Of a stretch of 64,000 bases of DNA, positions 16,881 to 25,073 are shown piece after piece. The DNA lies in contig OW818698.1 of assembly GCA_942493375.1 (NCBI GenBank), positions 6,510,001-6,574,000 on the forward strand, read 5' to 3'. Numbering within the stretch: the stretch's first letter is position 1; each line of letters starts with the position of its first letter. The DNA comes from G942493375 sp942493375 (GTDB taxonomy: Bacteria; Armatimonadota; UBA5829). The position numbers and the translations under genes were made by a program. The notes below the pieces were generated by a model. That model was given only the letters and a program-made list of their open reading frames with translations, did no database searches and was not told the DNA's origin.

Positions 16881-16909
16881 TTGACACACAGCTTGACTTT
16901 ACCTATAAT
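16881..16909 (+). promoter_or_regulatory. hppA promoter
   Basis: TTGACA (16881-16886), a 17-bp spacer and TATAAT (16904-16909): full consensus, back to back with the pyr promoter. Transcription would begin near 16916, leaving a leader of about 155 nt before the hppA ATG. Confidence 0.85.
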
Positions 16910-16977
16910 CTTTTAGGCAAACAACAGAACTTGCGGAACCTAGTAGGCTTGTGCAGGGAAATCAGTTTTACGATTGA

Positions 16978-17026
16978 GCCGCTTCACTCAAGAGGAATTA
17001 TTCGTTTGGGTAGCGGCGTTTTGTTT
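16978..17026 (+). promoter_or_regulatory. terminator-like hairpin in the hppA leader
   Basis: GCCGCT (16978-16983) pairs with AGCGGC (17012-17017). An inner CTCAA/TTGGG helix extends the stem, and GTTTTGTTTG follows. Placed inside the 155-nt leader, it could be an attenuator or the expression platform of an unrecognised riboswitch. I see no match to known fluoride, c-di-GMP or c-di-AMP aptamers. Confidence 0.45.
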
Positions 17027-17069
17027 GTCCGATTCTAATCACACAATACTGCAAGGGGGAAACTTAAGG

Positions 17070-19529
17070 ATGCTAAGGAAAAGCAATCGTGGACGTTATA
17101 GTTCACTGCTGACCACACTCCTGGTCGGTGCCTTCGCCGCACTGCTTCCAGTTGCCGCCCACGCTAGTGAAGCTATTGAACTCCCAGAGTTCAGCAAGCT
17201 TCCTATGATGTGGACGTCAATTTACATCGTTTTCGCTTGCGCTATAATCGGGTTAATCTTCGGCATGATGTGGTTCAAAGCCATCATGAAGGAGAGTCCG
17301 GGTAGCGTAGGAATGGTAGAGGTATCCAAGGCCGTACAAGAAGGCGCTTGGGCATATCTCATGAAGCAGATCAAGACAATGGTCTGGTTTGTTATTGCGA
17401 TCTGCATTGGCCTAATGGCAATGTACAGTCAGGTAGACGCATTTTGTGTTTCCAGGAACGGCATACCTGTATACATCGGTGTAGGAATTGCATTCGTTCT
17501 TGGAGTTGCTGCATCTTATGGCGCAGGACTGATCGGAATGCAGATGGCGGTAAGAGCTAACGTCCGCGTTGCTAATGCTGCTTTATCAAGTTTCAAGCGT
17601 GCTTTATACGTTGCATTTAGAGCCGGTGGTGTTTCCGGTATGGCAACAGTAGGCCTTGGCCTTTTGGGTGCTTGTTTAGTCTTCTTCCTCTTCGACAATC
17701 AGTCGATGAAGGTTCTTATTGGATTCGGTTTTGGTGGATGTCTGGCTGCTCTCTTTATGAGAATCGGCGGTGGTATTTTCACCAAGGCTGCAGACGTAGG
17801 AGCTGACCTTGTAGGTAAGGTTGAACAGGATATTCCTGAAGATGACCCGCGCAACGCCGCTACCATCGCAGACAACGTTGGAGACAATGTTGGTGACTGT
17901 GCCGGTATGGCTGCTGACATCTTTGAGTCTTACGAAGTTACTCTGGTTGCAGCTATCATCCTTGGTGCTGCTGCATCCACAGTAGTCGGCGGTGGAGTCA
18001 GTGTACTCGCCCTCGTTGTATATCCTCTGCTTATTAGAGCGGTTGGTGTGTTTGCTTCGATCATTGGTATCTATTGTGTGCAGGGTCGAGAAGATATGGA
18101 TATGGACCCGATGCAGCCGATTAATGTCGGTTTCTATATTGCCTCTGGTTTATCTGTTGTAGGCTTCTTTGGACTCTCATACTATATTTTCGATGTAGTT
18201 GCTCCAATTATAAATGTAGCTACCACAGAGCCTTTTGAATGGTGGAGATTTGCGCTGGCAAACTGTACCGGTATCATTCTTTCTCTTGTTATCGGCAAGA
18301 TGACTGAATACTTCACAGCCGTAGACAAGAAACCGGTCACTGAGTGTGCAGAGTCTGCAAGAACAGGCCCTGCAACTATCATTCTTTCCGGTTTTGCTTC
18401 TGGCCTTGAATCCAGTGTATGGGGTATTATTGCTGTGTGTATGGCAATCATGGCCTCGATGCTCCTCTTCAGAGGCGATCCTGCGATGTCTGCTTACGGT
18501 ATAGCACTGTGCGGACTCGGACTGTTGACTACAACCGGCTTTATGCTGGCTATGGACACTTACGGACCCATCTCCGACAACGCCAATGGTATCTTCGAGA
18601 TGTCGGGCGCTTTGAAGGATGTTGGAGAAGATTCCAACGCCAACAAGATTGTTGCTAAGCTGGACGCAGTCGGCAATACCACCAAGGCTCTCACAAAGGG
18701 TCTCGCTATTGCTACTGCTGTTATCGCAGCTACAGCTCTATTCCGCTCGTTTATGGCTGATGCTGGCCTGCTGTATGTACACGATGCAGCAGCAACTGCC
18801 GGTGATGCAGTTACAGCCGCGTTGAATTCCGGTATCCATGTAGAATGGACCGAAGTTTTCATCGGCCTTCTGATTGGTGGAGCTGTTCCGTTCCTGTTCT
18901 GCTCCTTCGCAATCAATGCTGTAAACCGAGCTGCATTCCAGCTTGTTGAGGAAGTCCGCAGACAGTTCCGCGAGATCAAGGGTATCATGAGCTATGATCC
19001 TCGCTCCGGATCTGATGTTGGCAAGCCTGACTATCAGCGCTGCGTTGCTATTTCCACCGCTGCTGCTCAGAAAGAGCTAATGAGCCCGGCAATCCTGGCT
19101 GTTTGTGCTCCTATTCTGGTTGCATTCGGACTTGGATACGGCGGACCTTTGAAAGGAACTGCTGCTCTTGGCGGATTCCTTGCAGGTGCGATTCTGACCG
19201 GTCAGTTGATGGCAGTTATGCTTTCAAACACCGGCGGACTCTGGGACAATGCCAAGAAGAAGATCGAAGATGGTATGTTTGGTGGCAAGGGAACTCCCGA
19301 GCACAAAGCAGCCGTCGTCGGTGACACTGTTGGCGACCCATTCAAAGATACTGCAGGTCCGGCTCTGAACCCGATGATCAAGGTTATGAACCTCGTCGCG
19401 ATTCTTGCCGCTCCTATCGCAATACAGGACCTTGATGTTGCAGTCAGAACAACAATCGTTGTTGTAACTCTGGCTCTCTTGGTTGGTGCTGTTCTTTGGA
19501 GTAAGAGAGGTGGTATTAAGGCCAGCTAG
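17070..19529 (+). CDS. hppA: membrane-bound proton-translocating pyrophosphatase (K+-independent type)
   Basis: HppA couples pyrophosphate hydrolysis to ion pumping. This 819-aa protein has the signature DVGADLVGKVEQDIPEDDPR, the acidic DNVGDNVGD motif and the C-terminal GDTVGDPFKDTAGPALNP, with about 16 membrane helices. GNTTKA carries Lys where K+-dependent enzymes have Ala, which indicates the K+-independent class and so most likely H+ transport. An extra N-terminal signal-like segment (residues 1-33, ending AAHASEA) precedes the first core helix. The ATG at 17070 has GGGGGA about 9 nt upstream. An in-frame upstream start at 16974 lies within the structured leader. Confidence 0.96.
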   Translation: MLRKSNRGRYSSLLTTLLVGAFAALLPVAAHASEAIELPEFSKLPMMWTSIYIVFACAIIGLIFGMMWFKAIMKESPGSVGMVEVSKAVQEGAWAYLMKQIKTMVWFVIAICIGLMAMYSQVDAFCVSRNGIPVYIGVGIAFVLGVAASYGAGLIGMQMAVRANVRVANAALSSFKRALYVAFRAGGVSGMATVGLGLLGACLVFFLFDNQSMKVLIGFGFGGCLAALFMRIGGGIFTKAADVGADLVGKVEQDIPEDDPRNAATIADNVGDNVGDCAGMAADIFESYEVTLVAAIILGAAASTVVGGGVSVLALVVYPLLIRAVGVFASIIGIYCVQGREDMDMDPMQPINVGFYIASGLSVVGFFGLSYYIFDVVAPIINVATTEPFEWWRFALANCTGIILSLVIGKMTEYFTAVDKKPVTECAESARTGPATIILSGFASGLESSVWGIIAVCMAIMASMLLFRGDPAMSAYGIALCGLGLLTTTGFMLAMDTYGPISDNANGIFEMSGALKDVGEDSNANKIVAKLDAVGNTTKALTKGLAIATAVIAATALFRSFMADAGLLYVHDAAATAGDAVTAALNSGIHVEWTEVFIGLLIGGAVPFLFCSFAINAVNRAAFQLVEEVRRQFREIKGIMSYDPRSGSDVGKPDYQRCVAISTAAAQKELMSPAILAVCAPILVAFGLGYGGPLKGTAALGGFLAGAILTGQLMAVMLSNTGGLWDNAKKKIEDGMFGGKGTPEHKAAVVGDTVGDPFKDTAGPALNPMIKVMNLVAILAAPIAIQDLDVAVRTTIVVVTLALLVGAVLWSKRGGIKAS

Positions 19530-19560
19530 TCTGATGCCTTGATACTTACTTGAAAATAAA

Positions 19561-19600
19561 GCGGACGTAGATGGTTCAGTCCATCGCGTCCGCTTTTTTT
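19561..19600 (+). terminator. rho-independent terminator of hppA
   Basis: GCGGACG (19561-19567) pairs with CGTCCGC (19587-19593). Inner GATGG/CCATC extends the stem, and seven T follow. It isolates hppA from the downstream glycosidase-like gene. Confidence 0.92.
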
Positions 19601-19622
19601 GGATTACATGCAGGTGGTTAAT

Positions 19623-20912
19623 ATGCGTGAACTGATTCTTTCCGTTTTTATTATCATGGTCTTCTGTACTATTGCTCAATCCGCTACATTGCTTAAAGAC
19701 ACTTTCGTGATTGGCTCATTTGTTACTCATACTCCAGGGGACATTCCAGCGACTTACTATTCTAATGGTCCGGTTGATATTGATATGCGTTTTGGTCAGG
19801 TAGCAGAAGCGAATTTCAATCTGATCATGATTGCTCCTGGCTGCACTAAGTTTCATATGGACCTGGCACAGAAACACGGTCTGAAAGCAATGATTGAAGA
19901 TTCGCGTATGAACGATATGGCGCGTGATTTTGTCGGAGAGCCAAGTCAGGATCTCATTGAGAAGAACCTAAAAGCAATAATTGCAGACTGGTCTACCCAT
20001 CCAGCATTGTGGGGTTATTCAATTATTGATGAACCTAATACAAGCAAGAATAAACGCATTACTGCCATTATGAACTACCTGAAAGAGAATGACCCGAAGC
20101 ACGTCGGTTTCATAAATATGCTTCCGAATTATGCTTCCAAAGAGCAATTGGGCAGTCCTGATTATGTGTCATATCTGGAAAACTATCTGTCAACCGTGAA
20201 ACCGAGTCATTTGGCGTTTGATCACTATACCATCCGTGCGGATGGGACTATGGGTAGCGGGTATTTCCAGAACCTGGAATCGTGCAGGGATGCCGCTGTG
20301 GCACACAATCTGCCATTGATAACGACTATTGCATCCATGCGTTTCGATATATTTGCTGATCCTGATGAAGCTCAGCTCCGGTGGCAGATATATACCAGCA
20401 TTGTCTACGGCGCTAAAGGCATGATGTATTTTGAATTCTTCGTACCAACATTTGCATCACCGGATTTCCAGGATGGGCTTGTAGACCGAAACGGCAATCT
20501 TACAAAGAAATACTACTATTCACAGAAGATAAATGCAGAAGTTATGGCGCTCTCTCCAGTGTTGATGCGCTTGAAATCTACCAGTGTCTACCATACGGGG
20601 ACAATACCTGACGGAGCCAAGAAACTACCGTCAAGCGGAAATCTGTTCATAAAGAGTGTCGAAAACGGGGAGTTTGTAGTCGGATTCTTCAAGCATAAGA
20701 ACGGAAATGTCTATGCAATGATAGTAAACAGGGACTACAAGAATAGCGCACAAGCCAGGGTGACGTTCAATGGCAAGGTCAAGGTAAATACAGTAGGCCG
20801 AAAGAGCGGTAAAGAGACCAAGCTGGCAGTAGAACTTCAGGGAGCCAATACTACCTGCAATATAGACCTTGCAGCCGGGGATGCAATACTATTGAGATTG
20901 GCTAAGCAGTAA
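19623..20912 (+). CDS. secreted glycoside-hydrolase-like TIM-barrel protein
   Basis: A 429-aa protein with a Sec signal peptide (residues 1-19, ending TIAQSA), a probable (beta/alpha)8 barrel and a small C-terminal beta domain (VYAMIVNRDYKNSAQARVTF). The barrel contains YSIIDEPN, a plausible clan GH-A type acid/base region, and GMMYFEFF near the barrel end. The exact family is not clear to me and no substrate can be assigned. The ATG at 19623 has AGGTGG 5 nt upstream. An earlier in-frame ATG overlaps the hppA terminator. Repeats follow the stop. Confidence 0.7.
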   Translation: MRELILSVFIIMVFCTIAQSATLLKDTFVIGSFVTHTPGDIPATYYSNGPVDIDMRFGQVAEANFNLIMIAPGCTKFHMDLAQKHGLKAMIEDSRMNDMARDFVGEPSQDLIEKNLKAIIADWSTHPALWGYSIIDEPNTSKNKRITAIMNYLKENDPKHVGFINMLPNYASKEQLGSPDYVSYLENYLSTVKPSHLAFDHYTIRADGTMGSGYFQNLESCRDAAVAHNLPLITTIASMRFDIFADPDEAQLRWQIYTSIVYGAKGMMYFEFFVPTFASPDFQDGLVDRNGNLTKKYYYSQKINAEVMALSPVLMRLKSTSVYHTGTIPDGAKKLPSSGNLFIKSVENGEFVVGFFKHKNGNVYAMIVNRDYKNSAQARVTFNGKVKVNTVGRKSGKETKLAVELQGANTTCNIDLAAGDAILLRLAKQ

Positions 20913-20924
20913 TCACCTGAGTAG

Positions 20925-21071
20925 CGTAGGGGCGATTCTCCGTGGTCAACCGACGGGATAAACGTAGGGGCGACCCTCTGCGGTCGCCCGAATACTTTGC
21001 GAGAGTTCATGGATGACAGTCCCAGAGGTTATGCCAACCTTGCGGGAGGCCGCTGAGGGCCTCCCCTACGG
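20925..21071. repeat. cluster of three 28-bp palindromic repeat units
   Basis: Units begin CGTAGGGGCGA at 20925 and 20963. A third, in the opposite orientation, occupies 21044-21071 with an 8-bp GGGAGGCC/GGCCTCCC stem. All share a CGTAGGGG start and a central CG(T/C)GG-like core. A related copy lies at 8508-8536. The 170-bp gap between convergent genes contains nothing else recognisable. Confidence 0.65.
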
Positions 21072-21082
21072 GTGGTTTTTGT

Positions 21083-24000
21083 TCACTTTACACTGATGAA
21101 CCTTACCAGCCATGGTTCTAGATGCAGTTTTATTACTCCTCCACTATTCACTATCGTTTCGCTGCTGAGCACGTCGTGTGCAGCCACATTTGAAGGTAGT
21201 CCTAGAGCATTCAGATCCATGGTGATGTCAGCGTTTACCGCTGTTTTTGAGTAGTTTGTAGCTACCAATATCAACCCGTCCTTTTGGGTCTGGTAATAAC
21301 TCACACGAATAGTGCTTGCAGGTGTCTTGATGACTTTTGCATTTTCCCAGTAAGGACTCCATTTTGCATTTGCAAGATCGATACCAAGTTTTTTGGATAC
21401 TTCCTTTGCTGGTATGTTGCCGTGTGTGAATGCCAGTGCATCTGCGCTCTGATAGTCGAAATATGCAAGGAACGTCAGAGGGAAGCCATACTGCGCGCCT
21501 ACTTCTTCCGCGCGATAATCATCCGGGTCTACTACTGCAGAGAGCGACCTGCCGACAGCTTCTCCAAGAGGGGCGTATTGTTCACCGGATAACGTTGTGT
21601 CGCCGAATGCTGCCGTTGGGGTGAAGATCCCGCCTGATACATGCATATCTATCCAGAAAGTGGGATCAAGCTCTGCAGCCATTGTTCTAACTCGCTTCAG
21701 GAAGTCCCTGTAAGCAAATACCTGCCAGGTAGGTTGGAGTTTACCTTTGCGGTCGATGTATCCAGCACCGTGCCATTTATTGGTGTCTGCTGGCGGATAT
21801 ATCGTGCCGTCAAAATAGAACGCATTCACTCCGTAGTCTGTGATGAGTTTGCGCATGTTATAAAGCATGAAGTTTGAATATCTACCAGCATAGGATACGC
21901 CGTAACCTATATGGTCTTCACGTTTCCAGCCCTGGCCCTCGACCCAGGGTTCAGTGCGGACTTCATCTTTGTATAGTCTCCATTCTGGTGCGTTATCACC
22001 TAGTTGAAATCCTATATACATCATCATCCGCATTCCGGCTTTTTTAACTGCATCAACGATAGGTTTGAGCTCTGAAGCATGTTTGACTGTTTTGGGGTAA
22101 CCCTCGGTCTCAGTCCAGTGTTCGTGGAAATGGATGATATCAAACCCCTGGTCTTTCCATTCATCGAAGACAGTTACAGGTCTGGTGTCAGATGAGAAGC
22201 TGACCAAGCCTGGCTTTGCCGTATATTTACCCTCAAGCGTTCCACCTGAAGCTCCACTGCATTTTTCGGCTGCCGTTGTTGTATTGTCAGATACTTTTGA
22301 GAATGTATCTAGAAGCAGTGTGTGCCCATCAGCAGTTGGCGTTACCTGCCCCCCATCGTATGGAAGATCGGTTATCTTTATTGCACTTATTCCGAATCCT
22401 CCGCTCAGGTTAATGATTCCATCCTTGATATCATCGAGTAGAGAGCCTGTATAAGGCAGTGTAGAACAGAGCTTTCCATCGACAAACACCGATACTGCAT
22501 CTCCCCAGGAAAGAGTTATCAGGTGCTTGTCACCTTTCTTGAAATCAGCCTTGAAGTTATTGAGAACCGGATATTTGTTATTCTGAGATATAAAAGAGAC
22601 CATTCCACGCACATCTATATTCCAATACAATCCCAGCGTGTTTTTGTTCGGAAATTCCAGACTGAACAGGCTCTGGTTGTACATCCCGCGTGGGACATTT
22701 GGTTCGACTTGGATGTCTGGATCAAAATCAATTGATGTCCAGAGATGCACTGAACCTTTATCCGGATTGATGTTTCCTTTTGCAGGATATTTGAGCATTC
22801 CGACATTTGTGCTTCGTATGCTGACATTCTGCTCAGTCCCATATTCAAGTTTACCTCTCCATATCTTTTTTGGCTCTGATGGCGTCTTTACTGGAGTAGC
22901 CTGCAGACCGAATGTCAGGTCGAGAGGTTTGTTCAATGATATAGGATAGTCCACGAAGGCAACACGCAATATTACGTTCTCTCCCTTGGGAATAATGGAA
23001 ATCACCCGTTGGTCATCTTTGTTTGCCCAGTTTTTTGCACCCTCTGTAAACCACCATAAGCCCTGCATGTTATTTCCCATCCAAACGCTTGGGGAGAAAG
23101 GCCCGGTGATGGTTCTGTCTTTCACGAGTCCGTTCTTTCCACCTTTCCAATATGGCCAGATCGGCGAGAGATAGGACTCGGTGGTCGATGCGAAGAACAG
23201 CTCAGCTGTCTTTTTGTCCATCGGAATGTCCATTACCAGTTTGTCCAGAGTATCGGTCTTGCGGCCTTTCACACTCATATCTATGCGCACAAACCCATCG
23301 TACTCGAGTGTAGTCGAACCGGTGAGGGTGATAGAACCTGACTTGGCAGTGCTTTTTAGAACAATACGTGCCGGGGTTTCCTGTGCAACTACAGATTTGG
23401 CTGACTTCCAGGTAATTACCTTACCGTTTACTGTTCCATTCAAGTTAATTGATTTTCCGAGTAGATTGACCCCTCTGCTGGATATCTTGCTTGGGACTGG
23501 TAGACCATCAAATGTATATGTTCGTCCCCAGCAGCTGATTGTAAGGTTGTCACGCTTAAGTGGAGTCCAAGGGGCAAGCACTTTGTCAGAAATCCCGATT
23601 TTGGAATCCCACCATTCTGGCTTAACTGGCTTTTCGAACTCCCCAGTAGCACTGAACAGTAGTTTTTCACCATTCATAACTGAAGCTGTTACTGAGTATT
23701 TATCTGCTGTCAGTTTGGAAATATCAAGGAGTGTTTCTTCGATAGACTTTGGTTTTAAGCTCTGAGAAGTTGTAACGACTGGTGTTCCGTTTTTAAACAC
23801 GCTATATTTGATCAAGGTTGCTCCTGCCAGTTTGTCTGCAGGCAGAGACAATCCGATCTTGTCGTGGAAGAAATATTTATGCACAACAAGTGGAGATGGT
23901 AAAGACAAATAAGAAGTCTGGCTGGTAATAACAGCATCGGCGTCTTTTAATACATAGAAAATCGTATAGTCACCAAAATCCAGATCTGCCGGCACGCTAA

Positions 24001-24868
24001 CTACCTTGGTTTGGCCAGGAGCAACATTCAGATCAATTTCTGTCCGTTTAGCCTCAGAGCCTTCGCGGATAGTCTCAAGATAACCGGTTATGTGCTTGCT
24101 GGACTCTGAATTGTTTGCAACGTTTCCAACAAGCTCAATCTTCCGGGTTTCTTTGTTGCTATTGAGATCGAGTTGAGTTGTTGAGGACTGAGGCGAGAAC
24201 GTAAGTTTACCGAACGATATCGGATTATTGAAACCATAATCCCGGATGATCGACCAGCTCGAGAGTACGGCAGGCAGGACTTGCTGGTCTCTGCAGGCAT
24301 TGAATCCCCATATAGTACCATCTGCAGGCTTGGATGTATTGAGAGCAGAGTAGGGGATGCTTACTTCACCTTCCCAGTATCCGGCAGCTACATGAGCTTT
24401 ATATGTCCAGAGAGCATTCCAGTTGAAGTCTTTCTGATTTTCCCCACCTGAATACTGGTCTAGATAAGCTCCGGTCGGGTTACCCATAAATTGGACATAT
24501 TTCCACTGAGTAGTATCGGGCTGGATAAACAGTTCAATCGCATCGTCCTCCCACAGCTTTCCATCGACTCCGACACAAGTTGCTTTAGGGATTCCTGAAC
24601 TGAAGTAGAACCTGAATGCAATGTAAAAGTTAGTATCATCATAGGTGACATATACTTCGCTTTGATCCTTGGCTAGTTGATTGGTTGGAAAAATGGCAAA
24701 TGATCCCAGACGCGCACAGCCGGCATACTCTCCGGATGAGATTGTCCCATCGACTGTCGGAGATTTTAGAGCAGGTGCGATTGTGGCTGTTGGGGATGGG
24801 TTTGTGGCAGCTATCACACAGGTAGAAAACATGGCTACAATTGCCGTAAAGAGTAAGTGAAAACGCAT
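21083..24868 (-). CDS. large secreted carbohydrate-active protein with CBM9-like and glycosidase domains
   Basis: A 1261-aa exported protein with a signal peptide (residues 1-20). The first 210 residues resemble a CBM9/DOMON-type carbohydrate-binding domain (VDGTISSGEYAGCARLG and WEDDAIELFIQPD). A beta-rich middle section follows, with a LamG-like stretch near residues 690-820 (VHLWTSIDFDPDIQ, FVDGKLC). The C-terminal third is a TIM-barrel-like glycosidase region: IIHFHEHWTETEGYP, MMMYIGFQLGD, AFYFDGTIYPP, WIDMHVSGG. FYFDG offers a candidate catalytic Asp like that of clan GH-D-type enzymes. The ATG has GGAGG 5 nt upstream. A consensus promoter and a palindrome lie in the divergent gap. Confidence 0.75.
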   Translation of the reverse strand: MRFHLLFTAIVAMFSTCVIAATNPSPTATIAPALKSPTVDGTISSGEYAGCARLGSFAIFPTNQLAKDQSEVYVTYDDTNFYIAFRFYFSSGIPKATCVGVDGKLWEDDAIELFIQPDTTQWKYVQFMGNPTGAYLDQYSGGENQKDFNWNALWTYKAHVAAGYWEGEVSIPYSALNTSKPADGTIWGFNACRDQQVLPAVLSSWSIIRDYGFNNPISFGKLTFSPQSSTTQLDLNSNKETRKIELVGNVANNSESSKHITGYLETIREGSEAKRTEIDLNVAPGQTKVVSVPADLDFGDYTIFYVLKDADAVITSQTSYLSLPSPLVVHKYFFHDKIGLSLPADKLAGATLIKYSVFKNGTPVVTTSQSLKPKSIEETLLDISKLTADKYSVTASVMNGEKLLFSATGEFEKPVKPEWWDSKIGISDKVLAPWTPLKRDNLTISCWGRTYTFDGLPVPSKISSRGVNLLGKSINLNGTVNGKVITWKSAKSVVAQETPARIVLKSTAKSGSITLTGSTTLEYDGFVRIDMSVKGRKTDTLDKLVMDIPMDKKTAELFFASTTESYLSPIWPYWKGGKNGLVKDRTITGPFSPSVWMGNNMQGLWWFTEGAKNWANKDDQRVISIIPKGENVILRVAFVDYPISLNKPLDLTFGLQATPVKTPSEPKKIWRGKLEYGTEQNVSIRSTNVGMLKYPAKGNINPDKGSVHLWTSIDFDPDIQVEPNVPRGMYNQSLFSLEFPNKNTLGLYWNIDVRGMVSFISQNNKYPVLNNFKADFKKGDKHLITLSWGDAVSVFVDGKLCSTLPYTGSLLDDIKDGIINLSGGFGISAIKITDLPYDGGQVTPTADGHTLLLDTFSKVSDNTTTAAEKCSGASGGTLEGKYTAKPGLVSFSSDTRPVTVFDEWKDQGFDIIHFHEHWTETEGYPKTVKHASELKPIVDAVKKAGMRMMMYIGFQLGDNAPEWRLYKDEVRTEPWVEGQGWKREDHIGYGVSYAGRYSNFMLYNMRKLITDYGVNAFYFDGTIYPPADTNKWHGAGYIDRKGKLQPTWQVFAYRDFLKRVRTMAAELDPTFWIDMHVSGGIFTPTAAFGDTTLSGEQYAPLGEAVGRSLSAVVDPDDYRAEEVGAQYGFPLTFLAYFDYQSADALAFTHGNIPAKEVSKKLGIDLANAKWSPYWENAKVIKTPASTIRVSYYQTQKDGLILVATNYSKTAVNADITMDLNALGLPSNVAAHDVLSSETIVNSGGVIKLHLEPWLVRFISVK

Positions 24869-24951
24869 TATATCCTCCGGAATGGTGCTTGTGGGTTATC
24901 AAAGTGAGGTTGTAGCGACAGATTACACATAAGACAATACCGCTACTGTTA

Positions 24952-24966
24952 ACTTATGTCATAAGT
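24952..24966. promoter_or_regulatory. 15-bp palindrome, candidate operator
   Basis: ACTTATG-T-CATAAGT is a perfect 7-1-7 palindrome. It starts about 10 bp downstream of the -10 box of the minus-strand promoter, so a bound protein would block initiation. The binding regulator is not identified. Confidence 0.5.
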
Positions 24967-24975
24967 GCTGTTCAG

Positions 24976-25004
24976 ATTATAACAACGTCCCATATCATTG
25001 TCAA
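24976..25004 (-). promoter_or_regulatory. consensus promoter of the 1261-aa secreted protein gene
   Basis: Minus-strand TTGACA (25004-24999), a 17-bp spacer and TATAAT (24981-24976). The leader to the ATG is about 100 nt. Confidence 0.8.
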
Positions 25005-25073
25005 TGAGGTTATGTAGTTACATATGCAGCTTTTCATGGTATCCTAAAACCGTAAATCGCGGAGGTGGATCCT

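Noticed and set aside
16916..17069. Known riboswitch (fluoride, c-di-GMP, c-di-AMP) in front of hppA
   Set aside because: None of the conserved cores of these aptamers can be found; only a generic terminator-like hairpin remains.
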